Shown: one piece after another, positions 8,641 through 17,781 of the stretch
How positions within the stretch are numbered: position 1 is the first letter of the stretch
Layout of the letters: each line of letters opens with the position of its first letter
DNA from: Rhizobium sp. RU36D
Lineage (GTDB): Bacteria; Pseudomonadota; Alphaproteobacteria; Rhizobiales; Rhizobiaceae
Assembly (NCBI RefSeq): GCF_900176345.1
Contig: NZ_FWXU01000003.1
Span: forward strand, 124,001 to 188,000
DNA length: 64,000 nt
Reading direction: 5' to 3'
The notes under the pieces: model-generated
What the model was told of the DNA's origin: nothing
The model's input: the letters and a program-made list of their open reading frames with translations, nothing else
Database searches by the model: none
Program-made: the position numbers and the translations under genes

Positions 8641-9855
8641 ATGGCCAAACAGAAAGTTGCAATGTTGACCGCCGGAGGGCTTGCACCCTGCCTTTCGTCG
8701 GCTGTCGGCGGATTGATCGAGCGTTACACCGACATTGCTCCCGAGGTGGAACTCATCGCCTACAAATCAGGCTATCGCGGCCTGCTGATGGACTACAAGA
8801 TCGAAATCACCAAGGAGATGCGCGAGAAAGCCCATGTGCTGCATCGCTATGGCGGCTCCCCGATCGGCAACAGCCGCGTCAAGCTGACCAATGTCGCCGA
8901 CTGCCTGAAGCGCGGCCTGATCCAGGAAGGTCAGAACCCGCTGCAGGTGGCAGCCGAACGGCTGGCTGCAGACGGCGTCACCATTCTCCACACCATCGGC
9001 GGCGACGACACCAACACCACGGCGGCCGACCTCGCGGCCTATCTCGGTGCCAATGGCTATGAACTGACGGTCGTCGGCCTGCCCAAGACGGTCGACAACG
9101 ATGTCGTTCCGATCCGCCAGTCGCTTGGCGCCTGGACGGCGGCCGAGGTTGGCGCGCGCTTCTTCGATCACGTCTCGAACGAGCAGAGCGCCTCGCCGCG
9201 CACGCTCGTCATCCATGAAGTCATGGGCCGGCACTGCGGCTGGCTGACGGCGGCTACGGCACGCACCTATATGCAGCGCACGAAGCACAACGAATATATC
9301 GAAGGCTTCATGATGAATGCGCAGCTGAAGAACATCGACGGCCTCTATATTCCAGAAGCGCATTTCGACCTGGATGCCGAAGCGGACCGCCTGAAGAAGA
9401 TCATGGATGACACGGGCTTCGTGACGCTGTTCGTTTCGGAAGGCGCCTGCCTCGAGGAAATCGTCGCAGACCGCGAAGCCGCGGGCGAGGACATCAAGCG
9501 CGACGCCTTTGGCCATGTGAAGATCGACACGATCAATGTCGGAAGCTGGTTCCAGAAACATTTCGCCAAGCTGCTCGACGCGGACCGCTCGATGGTGCAA
9601 AAATCGGGTTATTATGCGCGGTCGGCCCCAGCGAATCACGAAGACCTACGACTGATCCAGAGCATGGTTGACCTGGCGGTCGAGAGTGGCCTGAACAAGG
9701 TCTCGGGTGTAACCGGCCATGATGAGGACCAGAACGGCCGTCTGCGGACCATCGAGTTCCCGCGGATCAAGGGCGGAAAGGCCTTCGACGTGACGACGCC
9801 GTGGTTCCTGGAGGTCATGGACCGCATCGGCCAAAAATTCGACGCGAACAATTGA
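8641..9855 (+). CDS. pfp: Pyrophosphate-dependent phosphofructokinase
   Basis: Phosphorylates fructose 6-phosphate with PPi, reversibly. The 404-residue product shows the phosphofructokinase fold with GGDDTNTTA near residue 120; Asp in the GGDD position instead of Gly is the usual mark of PPi- rather than ATP-dependence. GLPKTVDNDV carries the catalytic Asp and the Lys typical of PPi enzymes, and MGRHCGWLTA follows. AGGAGG at 8631-8636 suits the ATG at 8641 better than the one at 8638. Rhizobia commonly have this enzyme. The LysE gene follows 48 bases later. Confidence 0.93.
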   Translation: MAKQKVAMLTAGGLAPCLSSAVGGLIERYTDIAPEVELIAYKSGYRGLLMDYKIEITKEMREKAHVLHRYGGSPIGNSRVKLTNVADCLKRGLIQEGQNPLQVAAERLAADGVTILHTIGGDDTNTTAADLAAYLGANGYELTVVGLPKTVDNDVVPIRQSLGAWTAAEVGARFFDHVSNEQSASPRTLVIHEVMGRHCGWLTAATARTYMQRTKHNEYIEGFMMNAQLKNIDGLYIPEAHFDLDAEADRLKKIMDDTGFVTLFVSEGACLEEIVADREAAGEDIKRDAFGHVKIDTINVGSWFQKHFAKLLDADRSMVQKSGYYARSAPANHEDLRLIQSMVDLAVESGLNKVSGVTGHDEDQNGRLRTIEFPRIKGGKAFDVTTPWFLEVMDRIGQKFDANN

Positions 9856-9903
9856 CGAGCACCCGTTTTGGTGGCTTTGCTGGCTTCAGGAGGAGTGATC
9901 ATC

Positions 9904-10539
9904 ATGTCTATCGAACATTGGTTGGCTTTCGCCGCCGCTTCGGCGGTGATGCTTGCTATTCCTGGCCCGACGATCTTGCTGGTCATTTCCTATGCGCTCG
10001 GCCATGGCCGCAAGACGGCGTTTGCAACCGTGTCGGGGGTTGCGCTCGGCGACCTCACCGCCATGACGGCATCCATCCTTGGACTGGGCGCCCTGCTCGC
10101 CACGTCGGCGACCGCCTTCACGGTGCTGAAGTGGATCGGCGGCGCCTATCTCATCTATCTCGGCATCCGCCTGTGGCGGGCGCCGGTGGGCGACGGGCCG
10201 CTGGCGGACAATGACAACCTGCCGGAAAAGAAGTCTCTGCGGATCTTTGGCCATGCCTTTGCGGTGACGGCGCTCAATCCCAAGAGCATCGTTTTCTTCA
10301 TGGCCTTCATGCCACAATTCGTCGATCACTCGGCCCCATTCTGGCCGCAGATGGTGATTTTCGAAGCGACATTCCTGGTTCTGGCAATCCTGAATGCGCT
10401 GACTTACGCCTTGGTCGCGGACAAGGCACGCGGCTTCATCCGCCGCCGTTCGGTGCAGAAAGCCGTCAATCGGACCGGTGGAACCCTGCTGATCGCGGCT
10501 GGAGCGGTTACCGCGGGCTATCGCCGCATTGCAGCATAA
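9904..10539 (+). CDS. LysE/RhtB-family amino-acid exporter
   Basis: A 211-residue inner-membrane protein with six predicted hydrophobic segments. LysE-family marks are AIPGPTILLVISYALGHGRK at the N-terminus (PGP motif) and the central KWIGGAYLIYLGIRLWR. Family members export lysine, homoserine, threonine or related compounds; the substrate here is unknown. AGGAGG at 9888-9893 precedes the ATG at 9904 by 10 bases; the upstream ATG at 9868 lacks one. Confidence 0.9.
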   Translation: MSIEHWLAFAAASAVMLAIPGPTILLVISYALGHGRKTAFATVSGVALGDLTAMTASILGLGALLATSATAFTVLKWIGGAYLIYLGIRLWRAPVGDGPLADNDNLPEKKSLRIFGHAFAVTALNPKSIVFFMAFMPQFVDHSAPFWPQMVIFEATFLVLAILNALTYALVADKARGFIRRRSVQKAVNRTGGTLLIAAGAVTAGYRRIAA

Positions 10540-10660
10540 GCATGCGTTAACGCATAAGCTTCTGTTAACACTTGCCGCAATTTTGCCCTTCCATTATGAC
10601 AAGCGAATAGGACAACGCGCATCGCTTGAGGCGGGCGTCACCTCATTGCATGGGTTTCCG

Positions 10661-11632
10661 ATGACCGCTTGTACGAATCGCCTTCTTGGCCTTGGACTGA
10701 CCGCAACGCTGCTGACCGGCCTTGCCGGATGTGTCGGCATCGAGGAAGCCACCAAGATCGACCCCAAGACTTTGCCTCCGGCGAGCAAGTCCGCAAATCC
10801 CCAGGCCGTTGCCGCCGTGCAGCCGCCGCCGGGCATGCCGGTCACGCCGACCGGACCGGTCACGATCGAGGGCACCACGGTCTCCAATATACCCGTGCCG
10901 ATTCCGAAGGGCGGACCGACCATCGAGAATGCCCAGGCCATGAACCCGGCCGCGCCCACCCTGGCCAATGCGCAGGCGATCAAGCCCGGCGGACCGACCA
11001 TCGCCAACGCCATGGCGGCCAATACAGCAAGCCCCGCCACCCAGGCTGTCAACGCGCAGGCCATGGCGCAGAACACCGCCCTGCCGCCCGAGGTTGAAGC
11101 CGAATCGGCCGTGGCGACGACCGAACTGATCGCCGCCCAGAAGGTCATTCCGCTGCCGAAGCCGAAAATGGAACTGGCCTATGCCGCAAACCCGGCTGCG
11201 GCGCGTTTCTCGGCCATCGACAACCAGTTTGACACCTCGCCTCCCGGCGCGCCGCCGGCCCTCCAGCCCAAGGCGGCAACATCAGGCCCCGGTCCGATCA
11301 ACGATCTGATCAAGAAATACGCGGCCATGTACGAATTGCCGGAAGCGCTGGTGCACAGGGTGGTCCACCGCGAAAGCCGGTACAATCCCGCCGCCTTCAA
11401 CCGTGGTCACTACGGGCTGATGCAGATCAAGTACAATACGGCGAAGTCCATGGGCTTCAGCGGCACCGCAGCCGGCCTGTTTGATGCGGAAAACAATCTG
11501 AAATACGCCATCAAGTATCTGCGCGGCGCCTATCTCGTGGCGGACCGCAATCCTGATGGCGCCGTGAAGCTCTATGCACGCGGCTATTATTATGACGCCA
11601 AGCGCAAGGGTATGCTGCACGTACTCGAGTAA
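10661..11632 (+). CDS. Lipoprotein lytic transglycosylase with internal Pro/Ala repeats
   Basis: A 323-residue lipoprotein. The lipobox LTGLAGC puts the lipidated Cys near residue 22. A long low-complexity linker (about 25-195) contains an imperfect 13-residue repeat, with cores GPTIENAQAMNP, APTLANAQAIKP and GPTIANAMAAN near residues 85-125. The C-terminal SLT domain (about 210-320) has catalytic Glu in VVHRESRYNP and YGLMQIKYNTAKSMGF. It likely cleaves glycan strands from a membrane-tethered position with the linker as spacer. The ATG at 10661 was chosen because it gives a proper signal peptide; an upstream in-frame ATG at 10529 does not. Confidence 0.92.
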   Translation: MTACTNRLLGLGLTATLLTGLAGCVGIEEATKIDPKTLPPASKSANPQAVAAVQPPPGMPVTPTGPVTIEGTTVSNIPVPIPKGGPTIENAQAMNPAAPTLANAQAIKPGGPTIANAMAANTASPATQAVNAQAMAQNTALPPEVEAESAVATTELIAAQKVIPLPKPKMELAYAANPAAARFSAIDNQFDTSPPGAPPALQPKAATSGPGPINDLIKKYAAMYELPEALVHRVVHRESRYNPAAFNRGHYGLMQIKYNTAKSMGFSGTAAGLFDAENNLKYAIKYLRGAYLVADRNPDGAVKLYARGYYYDAKRKGMLHVLE

Positions 11633-11652
11633 CAGGGCCACCGTCCGGCACC

Positions 11653-13023
11653 TTACCGAACAGACTCCAACACCCCGTTCAGCAAGGTTTGCGGCCGGTA
11701 GCCGCGGCGCGAAGGAGTTAGCCCCAGCCGGACGACAACAAGCCTCTCAGACGGAACGATCGCGATCGTCTGACCGTCATGTCCCTGCAGCCAGGTCGTA
11801 TCCTCCGGCAGCCCAAAACTTGCATCACTGCCTCCGCCCGGCCCGTTGGCCCAGGCCTGAACCTTGGTGTAATTGCCGCCCGATAGCGGCGTCGGTTCGC
11901 GCAGCGCCGCAACATAGCCTTCCGGCAGCAGCCGTTCGCCGTTCCACATACCATCCTGCAGCAGAAACAGGCCGAAGCGCGCCCAGTCCCGGGCCGAGGC
12001 GTAGAGATAGGAACTGCCGACGAAGGTGCCGGCAGCATCCGCTTCCATGACGGCGCTGGTCATGCCAAGGGGCCGAAACAGCGCCTCCCGCGGATAGGCC
12101 AAGGCTTCAGCGGAACTGGCAAACCTGTTCATCCAGATCTTCGACAGGAGAACCGCCGTTCCGGATGAATAGCTGAACTTAGTGCCCGGCGACGCTTCCA
12201 GCGTACCTGACGCAGCAAACCTCGCCATGTCGGGCTCCAGATAGAGCATCCGGGTGACATCCGCCACGTCGCCGTAATTCTCGTTGAAGGCAAGGCCGCT
12301 TTCCATGGCCAGAAGCTGCGACAGGGTGATCTTGCCGCGATCATCGCCCTTCCATTCGTCAAACAGTTCGGAATCGGTAAGGTCGAGGCGCTCCTCCGCA
12401 ATCAGGCGTCCGATCAGCGCCGCATTCACGGTTTTTGTGATCGACCAGCCAAGCAGGGGCGTGGTTGGGCCAAATCCAGGGCCATAGACTTCGCCTATAA
12501 TGCGGCCATCCCGGACGACCACCACGGCGCGCATGCCGGGTCCGGTCAGGGCGCGGTTGCTCAGAACGGCGCCGAGGCGGGGCGTAACCCGCTCTAGCAT
12601 GTCTCCCTGCGGCCAGAAGCCACCAGCCTGGCCCGCGATTGGAGGCTGTTGCGGAAGCGAGACGGCACGTGCCGCTTCGACATCACCGTCGGGCACGTTG
12701 GCGCATCCTAGGCCTTCACGATAGATGGCGGTCGAGGGCGTAAAGGCACTCATGAACCGCGCCGTCACCCAGCGCTCTTCCTCGTTCACTTCGACATCAA
12801 TGAGCCGCAACAAGGGATTGCCCGGTGCCTGCACATCTTGTGACAGCACGTCAGCAGCAGGACGACCGGCAATGAAGACATTGGAACAGACGATCTTGGC
12901 TGCGTAGCCGGTTCCGACCCTCAACAACTCCGGCTGCACAAGGGTGAGATAGATGATCAGACCCGTCAGAGCCATCACCAGCAGGAGGACAGTGCCTCGA
13001 CCGATCATCACAAGCCAGCGCAT
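11653..13023 (-). CDS. Serine hydrolase, beta-lactamase / class C (AmpC-like) fold, membrane-anchored
   Basis: A 456-residue protein with one N-terminal hydrophobic segment (about residues 5-28) and a beta-lactamase-family domain (about 155-445). The SxxK motif is SITK with Ser194, and YSS in KFSYSSGTA takes the place of YxN. Such proteins are esterases, D-aminopeptidases or penicillin-binding-like enzymes more often than true beta-lactamases. A strong GGGAGG five bases before the ATG at 13021-13023 sets the start. It is convergent with the lipoprotein transglycosylase gene, 20 bases apart. Confidence 0.85.
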   Translation of the reverse strand: MRWLVMIGRGTVLLLVMALTGLIIYLTLVQPELLRVGTGYAAKIVCSNVFIAGRPAADVLSQDVQAPGNPLLRLIDVEVNEEERWVTARFMSAFTPSTAIYREGLGCANVPDGDVEAARAVSLPQQPPIAGQAGGFWPQGDMLERVTPRLGAVLSNRALTGPGMRAVVVVRDGRIIGEVYGPGFGPTTPLLGWSITKTVNAALIGRLIAEERLDLTDSELFDEWKGDDRGKITLSQLLAMESGLAFNENYGDVADVTRMLYLEPDMARFAASGTLEASPGTKFSYSSGTAVLLSKIWMNRFASSAEALAYPREALFRPLGMTSAVMEADAAGTFVGSSYLYASARDWARFGLFLLQDGMWNGERLLPEGYVAALREPTPLSGGNYTKVQAWANGPGGGSDASFGLPEDTTWLQGHDGQTIAIVPSERLVVVRLGLTPSRRGYRPQTLLNGVLESVR

Positions 13024-13115
13024 ATCCGCCTCCCAGTTGGCTCGACGCCATGCAATCAGCAATCACGACGGGGCGGAAGTCCGAATCACCCCCGACCGGA
13101 TATTTGCACGGTTTC

Positions 13116-14681
13116 TTATGATGCTACTGCGAAGAGGTTACGATCTGGCGTCAGCAGGTCAGGAACCATGTCCGCGGCGACGGGCCGAGATATCAGGAAG
13201 CCCTGCGCCTCCTCGATCCCGAGCGCCCGGACGAAATCCAACTGCGGCCTAGTCTCGATACCTTCGATGGTCGTATCGATCTGGAAAGTCTCCGACAGAA
13301 GCCGGATCAAGTCGACAAGGCGCGCGTCCCGCGTGGTTTCCAGCATTTCCCGCGCAAAGGAGCGGTCGATCTTTAACTGGTCGAGCGGGAACACCTTGAG
13401 ATTGTTGATGGAGGAAAATCCCGTCCCGAAGTCATCCAGCGCCACCCGCACGCCCGCGGCGCGAAGCTGCGCCAGGCTCTCCCGCACCAGCTGGATATCG
13501 ACGGAGAACACCGCCTCGGTCACCTCGATGGTCAGCCGCCCAGGCGCCAGCCCGCTGTCGTCAAGGCAGCCCAGGATATAGGCAACGAAGCCGCGATCCT
13601 TGAATTGGTCGCCGGAAACATTCACGCCGACACCGACCGGCGCAGGCCACTTCACGGCCTCGCTGCAGGCCTTCTGCACGACCCATTTGCCTATGGCCAG
13701 GATCATGCCACTGCGCTCAGCCAGCGGCACGAAAACCTCGGGCGAGATGACGCCGAGGCTCGGATGCCGCCAGCGCAGCAAGGCTTCCAAGGAGCGGACC
13801 TTGCCGCTCTTGATGCCGATGATCGGCTGGTATTCGAGGAAGAATTCGCCTTCGCTCAAGGCCCGGCCGAGATCCCGCTCGATCTCGAACATCCTGAGAT
13901 CCTCGGCCGCCATGAGAGGTTCGTAGAAGGTATGGGCGGAGCCAAAATCCGCCTTTGCGCGGTAGAGCGCCAGATCGGCCCGCTTCAGCACCTGTCCGAT
14001 AGAGTCATCCTCTTCCTCAACGAAGGTGACGCCGATGCTGAGCCCCGTCGCAACCCGCCCCTGGGCAAGCTCGAACGGCGTGCTCGCCTCCCGTGCCAGG
14101 TCAAGGCAATAGGGTTCGACAGCCTGGGGAGTGGCGCAGCCATCCAGCAGGATGACAAATTCGTCGCCGCCCAGCCGGTAGATCTCGCCACGGCCGCCCA
14201 GGACCTGCTTCAGCCGCTGGGTCAGTGCGATCAGCAGCGAATCGCCCGTATCATGGCCCATCGTGTCGTTGACGAACTTGAACCGGTCGAGGTCGATGGC
14301 AAGCACGGCCGTAGAGGTCTTGTTGACCTTGGCCATCCGCGCTTGCAGTGCCTGTTCCATCGCCAGCCGATTGCCGATGCCGGTCAGGGGATCGCGGGAA
14401 GCGACTTCCTGCAATTCCCGACGGCGATGCTCCAACTCATGGATGCGTTGGCGCAGTTGCAGTGTCCGCCATCCGATCTGATAGGCCAGATAGCCCGTCG
14501 CCGCGGGCAGCGCCGCGGTCGCAAACAGCAGGGGATCGGATGTGAATTGATGGAAGCCGGACCAGGGATCGCCGGGTGAGGCGAGCAGATAGAGCGTAGT
14601 CAGCGGTGCCACAGCACCTAACGCCGAGCCGGCGAAGACATATCGCCACAAAGAGCCCGGCGAAAACGTCCTTAACATCAT
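13116..14681 (-). CDS. Diguanylate cyclase / phosphodiesterase (GGDEF-EAL), membrane protein
   Basis: A 521-residue c-di-GMP signalling protein. Two hydrophobic segments (about residues 15-35 and 50-70) are followed by a short coiled coil, a GGDEF domain (about 90-250, GGDEF at 171-175) and an EAL domain (about 265-510, EALLRWRHP at 299-307, DDFGTGFSS later). Both active-site motifs look intact, so synthesis, hydrolysis or both are possible. No RxxD inhibitory site is seen five residues before GGDEF. There is no recognised periplasmic sensor domain. GAGGA lies upstream of the double ATG at 14681/14678. Confidence 0.94.
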   Translation of the reverse strand: MMLRTFSPGSLWRYVFAGSALGAVAPLTTLYLLASPGDPWSGFHQFTSDPLLFATAALPAATGYLAYQIGWRTLQLRQRIHELEHRRRELQEVASRDPLTGIGNRLAMEQALQARMAKVNKTSTAVLAIDLDRFKFVNDTMGHDTGDSLLIALTQRLKQVLGGRGEIYRLGGDEFVILLDGCATPQAVEPYCLDLAREASTPFELAQGRVATGLSIGVTFVEEEDDSIGQVLKRADLALYRAKADFGSAHTFYEPLMAAEDLRMFEIERDLGRALSEGEFFLEYQPIIGIKSGKVRSLEALLRWRHPSLGVISPEVFVPLAERSGMILAIGKWVVQKACSEAVKWPAPVGVGVNVSGDQFKDRGFVAYILGCLDDSGLAPGRLTIEVTEAVFSVDIQLVRESLAQLRAAGVRVALDDFGTGFSSINNLKVFPLDQLKIDRSFAREMLETTRDARLVDLIRLLSETFQIDTTIEGIETRPQLDFVRALGIEEAQGFLISRPVAADMVPDLLTPDRNLFAVAS

Positions 14682-14758
14682 GTTAATCGTCCTCGTCACT
14701 TTCGAGCAGTATTGACCAGCACGAGTTAAGCCTTCGTTATTCACTTTCGGATTTGGCC

Positions 14759-14776
14759 ACGTCATGAAGCTGTAGC
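14759..14776 (+). promoter_or_regulatory. Candidate Pho box upstream of btaAB
   Basis: ACGTCAT, 4 bases, CTGTAGC: two 7-mers with the 11-bp period of a PhoB site (consensus CTGTCAT-N4-CTGTCAT), matching 9 of 14 positions. It lies 46 bases before the chosen btaA start. In Sinorhizobium meliloti btaAB expression is known to depend on PhoB under phosphate limitation. Function here is inferred. Confidence 0.55.
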
Positions 14777-14822
14777 ATTAGAGTTTTACACGCCACCAAC
14801 TGCAAACAGGATGGCGGAATCG

Positions 14823-16070
14823 ATGACCGACGTTGCACGGGATACTGGCTTTCACAAGAACAGGAAGCTCAAGGACGCTCTTCTCCAGCACAAGCCATTG
14901 TCGCGCGACGGCCTGTCGGAACGGCTGTTCGGCATGCTGTTTTCCGGTCTGGTCTATGCCCAAATCTGGGAAGATCCCGAGGTCGACATGGAGGCCATGG
15001 AACTGAAGCCGGGGCACTCGATCGTCACGATCGGCTCCGGTGGCTGCAACATGCTGACCTATCTCTCCCGCGATCCCAAGAGCATCGACGTCGTCGACCT
15101 CAATCCGCATCATGTAGCCCTGAACCGGCTGAAGCTTGCGGCCTTCCGCAGCCTGCCCGACCACGCCGCTGTCGTGCGCCAGTTCGGCATGGAGAACATC
15201 AAGGGCAACAGCCGCAACTACGATCGCTTCATTTCGCCCGCCCTGGACACCTCGACGCAGGCCTATTGGAGCAAGCGGACGCTGTCGGGCCGTCGCCGCA
15301 TCGCGGTCTTCAACCGCAACATCTACCGCACGGGCCTGCTTGGCCGCTTCATCACTGCAGGGCATCTGCTTGCGCGCCTGCACGGCGTGAAGCTCACCGA
15401 AATCACCCAGACCCGCTCGCTGCGCGAACAGCGCCAGTTCTTTGATGAGCGCATCGCGCCGCTGTTCGAAAAGCCGCTGATCCGCTGGATGACCAGCCGC
15501 AAGAGCTCGCTCTTCGGCCTGGGTATCCCGCCGCAGCAGTATGACGAACTGGCCAGCCTCTCCGAAGGTGGCACGATTGCGCCTGTCCTGCGCCACCGGC
15601 TCGAAAAGCTCGCCTGCCACTTCCCGATCCGCGAAAACTATTTTGCCTGGCAGGCCTTTGCCCGCCGCTATCCCAAGCCCCATGAAGGCGCCCTGCCCGC
15701 CTATCTCAAGGCGGAATACTATCCGGCGATCCGCCGCAATGCCGAGCGCGTGACCGTCCATCACGCCAACTTCACCGAGCTTCTGTCCGGCAAGCCGGCC
15801 GCCAGCGTCGACCGCTATGTGCTGCTCGATGCGCAGGACTGGATGAACGACAGCCAGTTGAACGCGTTGTGGGCGGAGATCACCCGCACTGCGGCGCCCG
15901 GCGCGCGCGTGATCTTCCGCACGGCCGCGGAAAAGAGCGTGCTCGACGGTCGCCTGTCGCCGGCGCTGCTCGACCAGTGGACCTATCACGCCGCGCGCTC
16001 GGCGGATCTCAACAAGCAGGACCGGTCCGCCATCTATGGAGGCTTCCACATCTACGAAAAGAGGGCGTGA
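14823..16070 (+). CDS. btaA: S-adenosylmethionine:diacylglycerol 3-amino-3-carboxypropyltransferase BtaA
   Basis: First enzyme of diacylglyceryl-trimethylhomoserine (DGTS) betaine-lipid synthesis: it moves the aminocarboxypropyl group of SAM to diacylglycerol at the membrane. The 415-residue product belongs to the DUF3419 family, with LFSGLVYAQIWEDPEVDMEAM near the N-terminus, a SAM-binding HSIVTIGSGGCNMLTYLSR segment (about 65-85) and VDLNPHH after it. The start could instead be the ATG at 14811. btaB overlaps its stop codon, and a Pho-box-like site precedes it, consistent with lipid replacement under phosphate limitation. Confidence 0.93.
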   Translation: MTDVARDTGFHKNRKLKDALLQHKPLSRDGLSERLFGMLFSGLVYAQIWEDPEVDMEAMELKPGHSIVTIGSGGCNMLTYLSRDPKSIDVVDLNPHHVALNRLKLAAFRSLPDHAAVVRQFGMENIKGNSRNYDRFISPALDTSTQAYWSKRTLSGRRRIAVFNRNIYRTGLLGRFITAGHLLARLHGVKLTEITQTRSLREQRQFFDERIAPLFEKPLIRWMTSRKSSLFGLGIPPQQYDELASLSEGGTIAPVLRHRLEKLACHFPIRENYFAWQAFARRYPKPHEGALPAYLKAEYYPAIRRNAERVTVHHANFTELLSGKPAASVDRYVLLDAQDWMNDSQLNALWAEITRTAAPGARVIFRTAAEKSVLDGRLSPALLDQWTYHAARSADLNKQDRSAIYGGFHIYEKRA

Positions 16071-16729
16071 TGAGCTTCGCCGACTTCAAGCCCGCCGCCA
16101 GCGAACACGCCGAGCAGATGGACAATATGTACCGCTACCAGCGACACATCTATGACCTCACGCGGAAATACTACCTGCTCGGCCGCGACACCACGATTGC
16201 ATCCCTTGATGTGCCGCGGGGCGGCAGCCTGCTGGAAGTCGGCTGCGGCACGGGGCGCAACCTCCTGCTGATCCACAAGCTCTATCCCCACGCCAAGCTT
16301 TATGGCCTCGACATATCGGCGGAGATGCTCACCTCCGCCAAGGCGAATTTCCGCGGAACCACGCTCCAGCCGGTGCTGCGCGTGGCCGATGCCACGGCAT
16401 TCGAAGCCTCGGAGTTCGGCACCGACGGCTTCGACCGAGTGATGATCTCCTATGCCCTGTCCATGATTCCCGACTGGGAAAAGGCGGTGGAGCGGGCCTT
16501 GGCCGCGCTGAAACCCGGCGGCTCCCTGCATATCATCGATTTCGGCCAGCAGGAAAACCTCCCCGCCTGGTTTGGCCGCATGCTGAAGGGCTGGCTCGCC
16601 CGCTTCCATGTGACACCACGTCCTGATCTGCGGGAGGTCCTGGAAGCCAAGGCCGCCGCCATCAATGCCCGGCTCGAATTCAAGACGATCGGCCGCGGCT
16701 ATGCCTGGCAGGGCACGATCCGCACCTGA
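16070..16729 (+). CDS. btaB: Diacylglyceryl-homoserine N-methyltransferase BtaB
   Basis: Methylates diacylglyceryl-homoserine three times with SAM to give the betaine lipid DGTS. The 219-residue product has a class I methyltransferase core: motif I LLEVGCGTGRNLLLIH (about residues 55-70), YGLDISAEML next, and ALKPGGSLHIIDFG later. The ATG overlaps the btaA TGA by one base (GTGATG), with GAGGG upstream, so the two are coupled. Confidence 0.93.
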   Translation: MSFADFKPAASEHAEQMDNMYRYQRHIYDLTRKYYLLGRDTTIASLDVPRGGSLLEVGCGTGRNLLLIHKLYPHAKLYGLDISAEMLTSAKANFRGTTLQPVLRVADATAFEASEFGTDGFDRVMISYALSMIPDWEKAVERALAALKPGGSLHIIDFGQQENLPAWFGRMLKGWLARFHVTPRPDLREVLEAKAAAINARLEFKTIGRGYAWQGTIRT

Positions 16730-16866
16730 AACCGCTTTTTCAGTTGATCCTAACGCATTATTTACCATGATGCGGGATGAGGGAGGATAAGCCTCTCTTG
16801 TTCCCGCGTCGGTGCGCACCGCATCAGGGGCAACTCTGTGGAAGTCAGCGGGATTACGGATTTTCG

Positions 16867-17649
16867 ATGCGGTGGTTATTCGCGGCGCTCTTGCCCCTCA
16901 CGCTCCTGGTCGGCGGCTGTACGTCCAACAGCCTTGATGCGCTGGAAACGGCGGCGATATCCCCGCGTTTTGCCGACACAGACCCGCAGGATTTCGGCCG
17001 GATCACGCCGCACCACCATCAGGTCCACGGCATCGACGTGTCGAAGTGGAATGGCGACGTCGAATGGTCCAAGGTGCGCCAGTCGGGCGTCTCCTTCGTC
17101 TTTATCAAGGCGACCGAAGGCGGTGATATGCTCGATCCGCGCTTCCACGAATACTGGCGCGGCGCCCGGGCTTCCGGCGTGCTGCATGCGCCCTACCACT
17201 TCTACTATTTCTGCTCCACGGCGGACCAGCAGGCGGACTGGTTCATCCAGAACGTGCCGAAAGAGGCCGTGCGCCTGCCGCCGGTCCTCGATGTCGAGTG
17301 GAACCCGCTCTCGCCCACCTGCAAGCTGCGGCCGCCACCGGAGACAGTGCGTTCGGAAATGCAGCGCTTCATGGACCGGATCGAGGCGCATTACGGCAAG
17401 CGGCCGATCATCTACACCTCGGTCGACTTCCACCGGGACAATCTGGCCGGCCATTTCGACAAGTATCATTTCTGGGTCAGGGCGGTCGCCCAGCACCCGC
17501 AGGAGATCTATCCCGGCCGCCGCTGGGCCTTCTGGCAATACACGTCCACCGGCGTCATACCCGGCATCCGTGGCGAGACCGACATCAACGTCTTTGCCGG
17601 TACGGCAGCCAACTGGAAGAAATGGGTGGCCGCATCATCCGCCCGATGA
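16867..17649 (+). CDS. GH25-family lysozyme lipoprotein
   Basis: A 260-residue exported muramidase. The signal peptide ends in a lipobox (LLVGGC, Cys about residue 18). The GH25 domain spans about 55-255: HGIDVSKWNGDVEW at the start, FIKATEGGD, the acidic pair in VLDVEWNPLS, and FWQYTSTGVIPGI near the end. It should cleave MurNAc-GlcNAc linkages. The start at 16867 gives the lipoprotein signal; an upstream ATG at 16777 would not. Confidence 0.9.
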   Translation: MRWLFAALLPLTLLVGGCTSNSLDALETAAISPRFADTDPQDFGRITPHHHQVHGIDVSKWNGDVEWSKVRQSGVSFVFIKATEGGDMLDPRFHEYWRGARASGVLHAPYHFYYFCSTADQQADWFIQNVPKEAVRLPPVLDVEWNPLSPTCKLRPPPETVRSEMQRFMDRIEAHYGKRPIIYTSVDFHRDNLAGHFDKYHFWVRAVAQHPQEIYPGRRWAFWQYTSTGVIPGIRGETDINVFAGTAANWKKWVAASSAR

Positions 17650-17781
17650 TGTCGAACGCCTTGATTCCTCCGGATTCCTGGGCTTGAACGGGGTCAGAAT
17701 TCCGGTCGCCTGCGCCTCGAAGTCGTCAGCGTCGCCGTCATCGGAACAGTCCTGATCATTTTTCAAAATCGAGGATCTTAT

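Noticed and set aside
10900..11080. Possible tandem DNA repeat
   Set aside because: It is an imperfect protein-level repeat in the lipoprotein linker; the DNA copies differ too much to call a repeat array.
14778..16049. A 423-codon minus-strand frame
   Set aside because: Antisense to btaA; no recognisable family and no ribosome site.
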